This document shows, piece after piece, positions 21,346 to 33,299 of a stretch of DNA of 64,000 bases. Source of the DNA: Turritopsis dohrnii (Eukaryota; Cnidaria; Hydrozoa; Anthoathecata; Oceaniidae); contig BQMF02000177.1 of assembly GCA_027922465.2 (NCBI GenBank), forward strand, positions 682,001 through 746,000, read 5' to 3'. Numbering within the stretch: the first letter of the stretch is position 1; each line of letters begins with the position of its first letter. The notes beneath the pieces were generated by a model that worked only from the letters and a program-made list of their open reading frames with translations, was not told where the DNA came from and did no database searches. A program made the position numbers and the translations under genes.

Positions 21346-22372
21346 CCTTAGTGGCCCTTATTTGGCCGGCCCTAATTATTGGCTGGCCCTTAATTGGCCG
21401 GCCCTTATTTGGCCACGACCACATTTTGGATTTGGCCAATTAGGGCCGAAATTTGGCCACAAAGATAAGAAATTGGCCACTTTTGATAAAATTTAATTTT
21501 ATATTCAAGAATCGTTTTAGACTGGAAGCAACAATGCGTTTCAAATTCAAGCAAACATAAGTTTTTCTCGTTGCATAAAAATAGTAAAATTTAAACGCTT
21601 TAATCGTTTGTTATTCTCAGCTTTAATCAATAATAAGAGTGTTCGTAACAGCTTTTTCTTCTGGTTCAGTTTTTGTACTAACTTCGCTATGGTACCCAGT
21701 TTTCTCTACTTCAAAGTCAGTCGCTCTTTCATCATCTTCGAGTATGATTTCTTCATCTTCACTCTCGCTTTCTCCATCATCAGTGATATTATCTATTGTA
21801 AAAGTGTCTTGCAGGCGAGACAACTGTTTTAGTACAAATGTTTTCAGTTTTTCAATAATTTTACCGTTTCTATGCTGGAATGTTAATTTATGTAGTCGTT
21901 GTTATCTGATGCTTTTATATATCCTATATATCCTTATTACGCTAACGGAAGTAGTTCGTCAGAGCTGTTTGGTAAAAAAGGTGTTCGGAAAATTTAATAA
22001 GTTTTCATGAAAAATTAAGTAAGGAGAACATTTCTCAAACATTTTCAGGTTGAAAACATGAGACTTTTTAATGAGTTTTTTACCGAATACCTTTGACGAA
22101 AGTTTAGCATTTCCTGAATACAAGTACGTGATACCTTAAGATATATGTTGACTATAATTACTCTAACGCTCACTTAACATGCCAGTCTGTCAAAGTTGAC
22201 ATCTCCGATGAAAATTCGAAGTTTCTGCTTCATTTTAAAAAGTAGCCAATTTTCACTCGTAGGGTCATTTTGCTGCGGCCCTTAATTGGCCGGCCCCAAA
22301 TTGGCTGGCCCTTATTTGGCCAGCGACTAAAATTTTGGCCAATAAGGGCCGGCCAAATAAGGGCCGCTAAGG
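21346..22372. mobile_element. TA-flanked element with GGCC-rich ends
   Basis: Terminal inverted repeats CCTTAGYGGCCCTTATTTGG and, further in, repeated TTGGCCGGCCCTTA words occupy about 100 bp at both ends. TA flanks the element (21344-21345, 22373-22374). The first bases CCTTAG follow the CYTTA pattern of the other TA-flanked elements here. It contains a minus-strand acidic reading frame (21623-21823). Confidence 0.75.
21623..21823 (-). pseudogene. Acidic coding fragment in GGCC-ended element
   Basis: A 66-codon frame with GESESEDEEIILEDDERA and a closing PEEKAVTNTLIID. Strongly acidic and without a recognised domain. By its place inside an inverted-repeat element with a TA duplication it is best read as the remaining C-terminal exon of a transposase. 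A start is not assigned because it is probably an internal exon. Confidence 0.4.
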
Positions 22373-22374
22373 TA

Positions 22375-22803
22375 AACACCAACTTCCATCAATAAAATTT
22401 CTGGTAAGGTTGAGTGCTACCTAATTGGTTTTTTTTTCCTGTCTAATATAAAATGGATTAGTGTTTTCGCTTTTATATCGTGTTTTTCGCATTTCTTCTG
22501 ACTTCAAAATTTCTCATGTCGAAGTTGACAAATTGAAAAATACTCTTCTTAGGATTGAGTACCTGTCGTAAGAAGCCCGAGTGGAAGATACATTAATACA
22601 ACCGTTCTATAGAGGACTGTATATTCAACTTAAAATTATTTACAAAGTTTAATTATAAATGCCTCGTTCCAGCGCACTTAACATAACAGTACCCTCATAG
22701 GTGTGTCAGATTGTTTTTGAAAAAGGTTCTCATTCCTAAATCGATAAAATTCTCGGTTGATAAGAAAATGTTACACTTGTATTTACCTTATTTAGGAAAC
22801 TTA
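22375..22803. other. No gene seen
   Basis: AT-rich sequence between the GGCC-ended element and a Helitron unit; no coding or repeat structure identified. Confidence 0.45.
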
Positions 22804-23349
22804 TCTATATATACAAATCCGCGTTGTGCATACCACTTTTATTTTAGAGAGTGATATATTTAGTTTAAATTTACGGTCATCGTCCTCTTATGTGCGTGTA
22901 AAACCACGTAGAGGCGAGAGAAACTTTTTTCACGTGGAATCATTTGACGTCAGTTTTTTATGATCACGGGGAATCATTGCATTGCATCCCCAATCGAACG
23001 CGACGTTTTTTGGGAAATATCTCGAGAACCAATAGGGATAACTGACGTTTTTGGGGGTCAGCGATACGAGTGATGGGGTGACGCATCATTTGGGCCTAAA
23101 TTTTATTTGGTACTGTGGATATGACGTCATCAAAATCTTTGATCAGCGACATCTCTCTCACGGTTGGTCGTAGCGAAACGATCCCATACATTTTTTTCAT
23201 CAGTTTTTCAAGCTCTACAACATGGGTACATTTTCCTGTCCCGATTCCGTAATTGAAATTTTCGTCACGGGGTAGGCACACGGGAATGGTGGATTTGACC
23301 TAATGTTTTCGAAGTTAAGTTCAGTAAAAAGTTTTTACCCGGGTTACTA
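22804..23349 (+). mobile_element. Helitron, non-autonomous, family B unit
   Basis: Starts TCTATATATAC--CCGCGTTGTGCAT after an A and ends with GGTAAAAAGTTTTTACC-type hairpin (here AGTAAAAAGTTTTTACCC) then GGTTACTA. A 5' TC, a 3' hairpin about ten bases from a CTAG-like end, and A/T target are Helitron hallmarks. A second 5' end begins immediately (TCTTATTATAATAATCGGTG at 23350) and soon diverges. Further units are at 50.9, 53.0-55.8 and 62.9 kb. Confidence 0.75.
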
Positions 23350-23369
23350 TCTTATTATAATAATCGGTG

Positions 23370-24170
23370 TTGTGCGAGCTAAAGGAAGGACAAATTCTGT
23401 ACAAGCTCCAAGGCATGCTCCAAAAGAAATTTCGAATAGCGTTTCACCGGTAAACGTGATGTTTGTACCGAGTCGTAAATATGGCACCGCAAGTCGTTGA
23501 GTGCTTTATTGCTTTTCTGGAAGCGAATCGATCATCGATCGGATCATATCTGCGATTTATCGTCAAATATCATGTCTCTCACGTTGTTTGTACTTGTTCA
23601 TTTTTACATTGATGTGCTGCAATAAAAGCTGAGAATATCGCTGTAGCCCCTTTTAAATCTTGAAGTGATCTGATTTCGAGAACATTTTTATAAGAATAAA
23701 AGCTGGCGGCTGGCTGGGGGTAAAATGGGACACAGCACAGAAAACATGAGACATGAATGGGTGAAATGGGACCCTTGGCCAACAGCATTTGTATCATGGA
23801 TCAGTTGTGACAAACTTCATATTTTGTAATTTTGGGCATTTATTGCATAAATATAAATATTAATATTACGGATTACGGATAACCTTCTTTGGTTATTACT
23901 ACTTACGACGGACATCAAAATGTAAACAAAGATTCTTGTCACGAAAATAGACATGCACTCTTGCCAAATTCACCACGCATAACTGAATAAAATGTTTTAT
24001 GAAACAGAGCAATAGAGAGCAATTAGCAGCAACACTTGAAGAATAATGGACCATCATGAGAATCATAATGGCCTATGTTATTTCAATACTCAGTAAGAAG
24101 TGTCCTCCACCACAGTGATTGACATACAAAAGCTGTATTTATTTGACTTATTTTAAGATAATTAACTTTC
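23370..24170. other. No gene seen
   Basis: After the start of a truncated Helitron copy the sequence has no supportable gene. Short frames at 23303-23500 (+) and 23579-23797 (-) lack domains or splice context. Confidence 0.45.
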
Positions 24171-24173
24171 TAA

Positions 24174-24615
24174 GGGGCTGTTTATATGAGAGGCGGGACG
24201 GGACGTTTGCCGGGACGGGACGAAAAACGGGATCCCGCCTCCATTGAAGTTTTTATAAAAAATCTATCTCGTGTTTATATGAAAAAAACTATCCCGGGAC
24301 AAAAAACGTCCCGTCCCGGTTAGGCGAGATCTCGCTTTCTCAAACCGGGATCCCGCTTTGGTTCTTATATTCGGTTGGAGATTACAGATACAGAAGTTAG
24401 TTCGAAAGCAACCACAAGTAGAAACCATCTTTTTTCTAAATTGTTCGATTGCCATTCTATAAGCTCTTGGGAGAAACCTTTTACAAAAATTTAAATTGTA
24501 AAATTGCTGTCTCGTCCCGGCAAAACTACTTCTCATGTAAAGGCGGGATAAAATCATCCCGTTTTTCGTCCCGTCCCGGCAAACGTCCCGTCCCGCCTCT
24601 CATATAAACAGCCCC
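24174..24615. mobile_element. MITE with GC-rich TIRs and TAA duplication
   Basis: Perfect ends GGGGCTGTTTATATGAGAGG, followed inward by repeated CGGGACGGGACG words, in inverted orientation at both termini, with TAA outside each (24171-24173 and 24616-24618). A TWA 3-bp duplication fits PIF/Harbinger-type MITEs. The CCCGTCCCG words stand out in this AT-rich window. A related, damaged element starts at 32126. Confidence 0.85.
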
Positions 24616-25077
24616 TAAAAGCATGATCTTCTTGATTTTCATTCCTCAACTCATTTTTAAACATAAACTTTCGACCTGTCAAAGCCCTTTGTTCCCTACG
24701 ATGACATTACCGATATTTCATGACGGAGGTGGCATTATTATTTTTTATCCGTTTATATGGCTACCATTGTACACAGAGCTCATAAAAATATGCATGATCC
24801 TCGAGAGAGCAGTCTATTTTAAAAGAAATGTTTAAAGTTTAGAAAAATAAATTCTAAAACAAACAACATTAGTAATTTTCAAGCATTCAAATAAATTTAA
24901 TTTTCTCTGAAGTTTGTTCTATTACAGTTTGGTTGACAGTACAGGATGTGTCGCGTTTTTAATTTACAGATGGTTATATATGTAAATGTCCTACTGATAG
25001 TAATTTTGAAACGTAGTGTTTATGTATATAATACATTTGCAAAACAGTGAATTATATATATATATATATATATATAT

Positions 25078-25370
25078 GACGGTTTGAGGGAAAATCATAA
25101 CAAGTGATATTACTGATTAATTTATCAGAAATTTATCAGTAATAATCAGTAATATATACTGATAAATAATCAGTAATTCGTTCGATGAATCAGTATTACT
25201 GATTATTTATCAGTATTTACCGATAATTTTATCAGTAATTACTGATTCATCGAACGAATTACTGATAAATCGAACAAATTACTGATTAAATCTATTGTTT
25301 TCTAATCAGTAATTTACTGATAAATTTCTCAGAAAGTATCACTTGTTATGATTTTCCCTCAAACCGTCAC
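25078..25370. mobile_element. Foldback MITE, second ATCAGTAATT copy
   Basis: Ends GACGGTTTGAGGGAAAATCA and the matching inverted right end, with the same ATCAGTAATT interior as 8778-9145. It lies at the edge of a (TA)n run (25053-25077), which prevents a clear call of its target duplication. Confidence 0.8.
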
Positions 25371-25679
25371 ATATACATCATCAAGCTCAGAAATGAAACT
25401 ACTTTATTTGAAAATGCTTTCTTTAATATATATATATATAATATGTATCTTTAGTCAGTATAATACTTTCTTTCTTTCTTTTTTTCCAGATATCAGTGAA
25501 ATAAAAGAAATTACACCAGACCAAATTCAAAAATTATTAAAAAGTTAATTTAGTTGTGTATGTATATAATGTATAATGTCTGCTGTTAGCATGTTGGTTT
25601 ACAGTTTCATGGCTGGTTATTAATATCAGACTGAAACATGGGTATGTCACTATTTGCCACCAATTATGTGTATTTTGTA

Positions 25680-28600
25680 GCAAAGATGGCCACAAAAGAA
25701 AGAAGAGAATCTAAAATGAAACTTGCAGCTTTAGTTCCAGCATTATTACCACGTTTATCAGAAGAAGACCCAGAACTTTTGAAAAAAATGCCTGTGTTAG
25801 ATGCTGCAGTTCAGAAATACCAAAAGAGCAAAAAAAGTAGAATTGAACGGTTTGCTATAATAGTATGACTATATCTTTTACAGTTCAATGAGTTAAGTAT
25901 TAAATTGCTTTACTATTTTTAGTAATATAGGTATGAAAGTGCCACATCTAAAGAAAACACTGTCTGACAAAACTATGTTAGTCAAAAAAATAAATAAAAT
26001 GGATAAGGTTATTCTCTAATGTTTCTGTCATTTGATTTTATTTGTTTATTTTGTTTAATTTATTTTTTAATTGTTTTCTTGACCATATAGTTAGAACCAG
26101 TTGGTGTCACATCATTACCAAGAACGAAATCTAAAAGATCTCTCTTCAATCAACAGGTATGGCCTTCATAAAACATAATAAGGATTGACAGAAACTGAAT
26201 TACACACATTTAAGCACTCAACCTTCGCTGAAGCTATTAGTGTCACTATTAGTGTCACCTAAGAGCACACATTTACAACTTAAATAAACGTTGACTTTGT
26301 TGATTCAAACATAATTTATGAAACAGTTTATAAATAATTTACTCTACTGTTAGCCTCAACAATTTACTTCTGATCATGATGATGTTCACATGACTGTTGA
26401 AATACCATTTGATGACATTCAGGTGCTGAACTAGTTCTTTTTTCATTTAATATACTAACTGACATCTACAAAAACAATCGCCAATCAGACTTTCTTTATT
26501 AATTTGTATGTGTATATTGATGTACATATTTCAGTTTGAGTCATCACTCAATGAAAATAGTACTGAAATGGCTGGTCTATCACATTCTGATGATTGTCAG
26601 GTGCAATCTTTATTTTTTTTACGGTCTAATAATATATTTTCATTAAAAAGAAACAGACTAGGTGATCTGTTTTATGATTTTAGCTTGACTCAACTCCCAA
26701 TGATCAAAATGCCAGTATGATTGTTGCATCAAAATCTGAGGATTTTCAGGTGTCCAACTCTAAAGATATGAATATTATTGAGTTATTTTTCATTTAGTTG
26801 GCTTTCCTAAGTGTTTGTGATTAATAATAGATGTGCATCAAAGTTGACTTGGTAAAATCTTATGAGATGGAAATTCGGAGAAATAGTTCCATAATGCCTT
26901 TGGATGATTTGTGTTTGCGGATTTTGATACCTGATTTTGACAGGGTTAAGTCATCTTTGAAGGTAATTTTAGTCAAAGCTATGGGTGTGCTTGGACATTG
27001 GATGTTTCTCCAAGATATTGAAGTCAAATTGCAGTTGAAATGACATTTAGACAAACAAGGTTGTGCTTATTGAAAGAAGATGTATCATAAATGAAAAAGA
27101 AGAGTTGAATTGGTTGTTTGGGTGTACCTGCGATCCAGAGGAACTTGCATTTATTAAAGCTTTAAATACTGTATCAAATTATACACAACCTGGTAAAATA
27201 ACTTGCTTAAAAGAATTTCCCTTTAAGTAACACAAAATGATTATTTGCTTGTAGATATTTATGGAAATGTTGTCTTTACAGGTTTTTGTTCTGAGTTATG
27301 TCATCATGTTAAGGCCATAATACCTATCATTGAAGAGCTATCCAAGGACCATCTTGATTATGACCCTTTTAGTAAGTTAAAATGTCTATTTTGAAGTCTG
27401 CACAAGTCAGCACAATCCATTAAGAACTTTGCTTCTGATCTGGTTTTTTTTCTAATTAGTCTTTTTTTATTTAGGTTTTGCAAATAATGTGGATCAGGTA
27501 GATATCACTTTTTTCCTACAATAAAATAGTAAACTCACTTTGTATGACCTTATGCAAGATTCATTTCAAATGTTTATCTGAACTCGTAAGTGCATGAAGT
27601 GTTTATCTGTAGTGCGGATTATGTCAAGACTCATTCTTTCAAAAAGAATTTTGAAGTTTTGAACAATGAAGGCTTTTGATTCCATCTTGTTAGCATGATA
27701 CGCTGTTTTTGATTGTTTGTGTCATTAATTTGACATTAGGATAGTGTATTGGAACTTTCTTTTGGTCCAAAAAAAATTGTTGTGTTGGTGAATAACTCTG
27801 TTGGTGTTGTTGGCTATGATGCTCACGAATACACTTGTGACGTCTGCTCTTCAAAATACTGCTGTCATATTAATCACGTGAAGTCAATTCTAATGCGTGA
27901 TAGTTGCCCTTCTCTTGTCACGGACATATTAAATTACGACCTCAGAACCCATAATAGAGTATCCAAGAGGTATGGAGTATCTCGGAAAAAGATTCCATTC
28001 ATCCCCACTGATAGAATGAAGAAATGTTTATCTTCTTGCCTGTCTTCTTACTTGCGATGCGTTAATGACTTATTAATATGCGAAGATAATGATGCATATT
28101 GCACGGAATGTGGTGGTGTATTGCAAAATGTTTCAAGTAATGCTTCATTAATATTCACAAAGTACTGCTGATTTAAATGCCAAGGTGAGATAGAATTGAG
28201 AAATACCTTTCAGGCAGAAATTATCTTAAAAAATGTATAAAAAATGTCTTTGTAGTTGTTACAAGATACTATATATTTCAAGCTTAGGAAATGATAAAAT
28301 AAGTATAAAAAACGGAATTTTGTGGTTTTTATTTTTGCGATTTGTCAAATTGGGCATTCATTAAAATCGCGAACATTTCTTCCTTTTATATTAGGATTAA
28401 GTTGTTATGCTTCGTGGTGTTCGTTTAAAACAATGCATACTTTTAGTTTCTGAAAAGCAGTGCTCCGTTTGCGCAAGGGAGTATCGATATGATGGTTTGA
28501 ATGATAGCTTGTGTAATATGGGTAATCTACTGATCCATTATGTAGTCCTCAGAGATTACATGTTACATTTTGTTAATGGAAATAGGTAACCACAATCTTG

Positions 28601-30892
28601 ATATACGTTAATTTGTAGCATAAAAGATAAGTGTTCTAAACTTTCATTTCTCAATAGCTGTACGTTACATGGGTTTTATGAAGTCTGGGCGCATTGTCAA
28701 ATATCTGTTGGCAATGTTTGCTTCAGAAAAGAGTGCAGCTATGATTCATTTCGTTTTTGTTGGTACGAATTTTTAAGTTTATTGAACGTTAACTATGCTG
28801 ATGGTTCAACATGCAAATTATGTGGCCAGATACCGGAGCAGGTGGTATGTGATGCTAGGAGTATTGGCTATCAAAGAAAATTTGCTACTGTTGCATTAAG
28901 TGTTGACGAAGATTCTTTAGTGCATAGAAGATACTCGTGAGTGATTTTATTTTGATTTGGGTTATCACTATAATGTAATTTGCATGATATCTTTCACTAA
29001 TGATTTTCCGATGTTTGATTATGATAATGATTCTACCTAATGATTGTAGGGAGCACCTTAGTAGAATAGCGTTACCTAATAAACCCGCAAGACTTCTTCT
29101 TCGCGAGTGGGTGGATGGAAAGCTTTCTTAAGCAAAAAAATCACAACTTCTGGAAAATTTGCGTGTGAATTGTAAACCTGTTTATTATGCCTTGGACTGG
29201 GTTATCAAAGCATTTCGAGATACCAAAGTACCAAAAGCAATAAACAGCTTATTCTTCTATCTTGCATCCAGCAGTCCTGTTTGTTCGTACCTGTTCCCAT
29301 CACAATACGTCAAAGGTTTAGCTGAAAGTCTTTACGAACCAAATTTAAAATCCAATGCCGAACTTCTTAAAGCGATGCAAACGGAATTACCGTTATTTTT
29401 CAATGTTCTTTCTTCGCTTACTATTGAAACATGTTTGCCATATGAGTGGAAAGGCCTTATATTATATTTAATTGAGAAAGCGAATGAACCTTTCCATCAA
29501 GAAAATATTGTTCTCACTGCCGCATGTTCTAATGCAAGTGGTGTTGGAAGGTATGACACAGAAACAACTATTTGGTATGCTTTTCAGCTTTTCACTCTCA
29601 ATCGCTCATTCAATATTTTGTATCATATTATATAGTTTTCCTAATCTTCCTGTAATACGAAAACGCGGAAGATATGCCCAAGACATGTCTCAGTACAAAG
29701 GAGATTCTTGTCGAAAGATTTATAAAGGGCACACAAGATTGCTGCCTGGAATATTTACTGTCTACTGCCCACATGGTTTGTTTATGAACTTCACTTCGTT
29801 TGTGTCATGAATTGCATTCTTCAAACTAAAATTATTGCTTAACGATACTTAGGGATCTGCTATGGTTACCAAGTTATGGAAAACCAAGAATCTCCCAACA
29901 TACCGTTTACAATATTCAAAACCCGTTTTCCTCAGGGTATTTATGTTTTTTTCTTTGGACAAATTACAATATTATTGTTGTTAGTATTGTTATTGTTAAA
30001 TGTTTCGGGTTCCATGTAATTACAATGGTTCCTCTCCCTACATAAAAAGGTTAGAGAAGGTAGAAATCAATGTTATGTGCTATACAAGATCTCGCACAAC
30101 CGGTGAAGTATGTTAGCCAACAAAAATATGAAATTGAAAAGGCGAGTGATAGATAAAGATGAAAGTTTTCGATTCTCTACGAAATATCAGCAGATAAGAA
30201 TGAATGACTTTGATGATGCCTTTTATTCTTATTGTAATGATGCTAAAATTATTATGTAATTTATCATCTATACAGCTCCAAAGGTCATAGTATATGATCA
30301 TGCTTGTGGTCTTCACGCCTATTCTTTGAACAGAGATCCCTTGTACTTCAAAAATACGTTATTTGTTTCCGATCGTTTTCATTGGAAGAACCATACTGGT
30401 AAGTCAATGTAAAACGTTGTTTCCATAATTCAGTTTTCTCTACTACAACAACGCATTGCCCCAATTATTATCGAAGGGTATATTAGCTCAAGACGTGTCA
30501 TTAACTTATTGGAGAACTTTTCTCAGTGAGAATGCTTCATCGTTAAAAAATGACGTTTCTAACTATATCATTGCAATGCTTTGTGGCAGTTGTATGATAT
30601 ATCCTAAAAACAATAAAGAAGCAATAAAATTATGGGAATTGTTCTTTGTGACAGTAAAGAAATGTTTAGCTTAACAAAACATTCCATATTTCATATTCTA
30701 GCGTGTTCTGTGGGCTACAACATTTCTATTTATCCGTCATTGTCGAAATTGAATTCTGAAGTGAATGAGCAACAGAATGCGGCAACAAAGAAATTGAAAA
30801 CACAAGTGTCTTATATGACAACATCGAATTTTGTCAAACATTGCAATTTCTTTTTTTGGTTTAGAAATAAAATGAAACTTGACAGCATGTAG
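25680..30892 (+). pseudogene. KDZ-type (Zisupton/Dileera-like) transposase gene, multi-exon, decayed
   Basis: About sixteen exons with good splice sites, among them 25680-25864, 26090-26157, 26357-26422, 26533-26600, 26690-26749, 27048-27190, 27282-27390, 27740-28136, 28396-28588, 28659-28937, 29050-29550, 29636-29775, 29852-29937, 30273-30400 and 30702-30892. The products include a cysteine/histidine cluster (ELCHHVKAI; HEYTCDVCSSKYCCHINHVK), VVCDARSIGYQRKFATVALS, TRLLPGIFTVYCPHG, VIVYDHACGLH, DRFHWKNHT and the C-terminal NEQQNAATKKLKTQ--YMT. These are the landmarks of KDZ transposases: the zinc-finger region, catalytic aspartates in VCDA and VYDxACGLH, and the glutamate in EQQN. An in-frame TAA at 29129-29131 and an unusual His in YDHACGLH (normally Asn) suggest decay. 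Its terminal repeats were not found. Confidence 0.8.
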
Positions 30893-31479
30893 CTAAACAT
30901 AACAATGATTATCATTTCACACGTTAAATTAATTTTTAGAATAACTTTTCGTTTTATGTTCTCATTGATATTATGCATGTGTGACTAAACGCAATTCTTT
31001 AGTTTAAGTCGTATTATTCTAGTATGTTTTTGACCAAACGTTTTCAGGTGTATTTTTGTTTTAACATCACACAATTCATGAACATCAATTTACTGGCTTA
31101 TTTATACTGAACAATGAAAAAATTGTATACCTTATGATTGACACAATCAGCCCATAATAAGAATCATGTTACGTTTTATCAATCTCATCTCTCATTTCGT
31201 GTTCCCTAAAAACCACATGCAAACCCATAAGTTTTAAACTAGGGGAATGATTTTCTTTTCCCCTTCGGCATGCATCTACTTGAAAGTCAATGGATTTAAC
31301 TTAAAAGCCATTAGTTCGTAAATATCCTTTTACCCCGTTTATAAGCCAGCCCTCGGATTTACGCCCAAGAACTTAAACACGGATTCAAACCCATTCATCC
31401 GGATTCAGCATTCGAGAAAAAACCATCATTCAGGTGCATCATCTTTTCTTTAAATGTCAGTCAAATTTGCACGGCTTAA

Positions 31480-31815
31480 AGGCTGACCTCCACTTAGCCG
31501 TGCGAGCGCAGCGCTTAGACGATCTATTGTTATTAAAACAATAGATCGCCTGAGCGTAAAAGGTTTTCGAAATGTTACCTCCACTTTCATACGAATAAAA
31601 ACAAAAAAATGTTTTGCTGATTACGCTTTTGTTTTGTACTTTTCCTGAAAGCTGATTGGTGCGATCAAAATCGTGTCGCCTGAAAGTAGAAGTTGTTTCA
31701 ACTCCCAGACGAACACTTTTCTTTCGTATACGAATTGGATATTGCGCAATGTCTAATTAGAAAAACAATAGATCGTCCGAGCGCCGCGCTCGCACGACTA
31801 AGTGGAGGTCGGCCT
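31480..31815. mobile_element. PIF/Harbinger-type MITE
   Basis: TIR AGGCYGACCTCCACTTAG, continuing in CGTGCGAGCGC-GCGCT and AACAATAGATCG, in inverted orientation at both ends. TAA duplications at 31477-31479 and 31816-31818. The AGGC start and TWA target match the full Harbinger element at 37444, though the internal sequences differ. No coding sequence. Confidence 0.85.
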
Positions 31816-32003
31816 TAATAGCAGATGCCCTTTTTCTGTGGACACTTCACTTTGGGCCCTTTGAGACTTTGTATAGTCCAGGGATTTCCAGTCCATTTTC
31901 TGTCGAATTTTGTCAGCAGCCATCACTTCCACTGTGACATTTACACTGACATAAGTGATGTAAACGAATTTCTTATTCTTATTTCTTATTCAATTGGAAA
32001 AGG

Positions 32004-32125
32004 AACGCAATGAAACAGGTGTTAATGTAGACAAGTCAGTTGGAAGTGAAGGAGATGATAATGAAGAAGATAGTGAGAACGAGGGGAACGAGGAAGAGAA
32101 CGATTATGATATTAAAGTGGTGTAA
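32004..32125 (+). pseudogene. Acidic C-terminal coding relic
   Basis: The frame reads KERNETGVNVDKSVGSEGDD, an E/D/N-rich run, NDYDIKVV and a stop at the edge of the next element. Acidic like the tails at 3505, 20470, 21623 and 32757. No domain is identifiable upstream because the frame closes there. Confidence 0.35.
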
Positions 32126-32450
32126 GGGGCTGGTTATATGGCAGAAATTATCCCGCTTAGCCGGGACAAAAATTCTTTATAGGTGTTCTTTGTCCTGAGG
32201 TTACATGAAAAAAAAAACCCATCCCGGCAAAGCGGGACAGAATTTAATCCGCCATCTATAAAGCTTGGTTTGAAATTTATATTTATCATACGCATGCGGC
32301 TGATGTTCAGATAAAATCTAAAATCGTTCCGTCTCGGTGTTATATGAGCAAAAATCGTCCAGGTTAGGCTCTACAAGGGAGATCCCGTTTAAGCGGCATG
32401 ATTTTTTATCATAACCCAAATCTGATAAAACAAAAGAAATGAATGCAATA

Positions 32451-33277
32451 CTTTAATCGGAGAAACTTTCGCGAGAGAAACTTTTGCGAGGTCAAAAATT
32501 CGCGAAATGTTTTGGATAAACTTTCGCGAATTGGAAAAGTCGCAAAATTTCGCCAGATAAACTTTCGCGAATGAAGAAATTGATAAATTTTCGCGAGATA
32601 AACTTTCACGAATGAAGGAATTTTTTGAAATAATTTAGGACAGTTTTAAGGAAACAAAGGAATTTTCTAAGCAGAAAATTGACAAAATGCATGCATTCGA
32701 ATCTGTATTTTTCGTTTACTACAAATAAAATGAAGATAAAATGAGTTCAAAAACTACAAAGATTGTTCGTCGTCAAGTTCGTTGAAAACGTCATCAAAAA
32801 CATTTCTAGCACCTTCTGGTCCCCACTCCTCATCGTCGCCGCCATTGTCATACTCATACTAAAGAAACCGAGAATCGGAGATAATATACTGCAGGGAAAG
32901 GAATCAACTGATATTGTCATTATCGACGACTGAAAAACATTTTTTACATGAATAATATTTGACAGCGTCTATTATATCTGTGTATCAAAATATGACTGAT
33001 TTGTTACAAAAAAAAAAATGTTTTCAAGAAAATCAAATTGGCAAATCTTTCCCTCCTTTATTATATACATAGCTTTTGAAATAGATCTCCGACATTTTAG
33101 TAGCTTTAAAAAAATCGAAATTTTACTGGATAAACTTTCGCGATTTGGAAATAAAAGCAAAAATTCGCGAGATAAACTTTCGCGAATGAGTGATTTTAAA
33201 TTTTTCGCGGGGTAAAGATTCGCGGAAAAGGGTGAAATTCGTGAAAGTTTCTCTCGCGAAAGTTTCTCCGATTAAAG
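32451..33277. mobile_element. TA-flanked element, TIR CTTTAATCGGAGAAACTTTC, nested
   Basis: Ends CTTTAATCGGAGAAACTTTC and its exact inverse, with TA outside (32449-32450, 33278-33279). Inside are many TAAACTTTCGCGA words in both orientations, as in 3148-3865. It sits inside the 32126 element and so is the younger insertion. It keeps an acidic coding segment on its minus strand. Confidence 0.8.
32757..32868 (-). pseudogene. Acidic coding tail in nested TA-flanked element
   Basis: On the minus strand EYDNGGDDEEWGPEGARNVF is followed by DDVFNELDDEQ. It is preceded by a plausible acceptor region (plus-strand CTAAAG at about 32860). It parallels the SEWEEEV tail of 3148-3865 in position and charge. 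Confidence 0.4.
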
Positions 33278-33299
33278 TAACGAGATCTCGTTAAAACGT

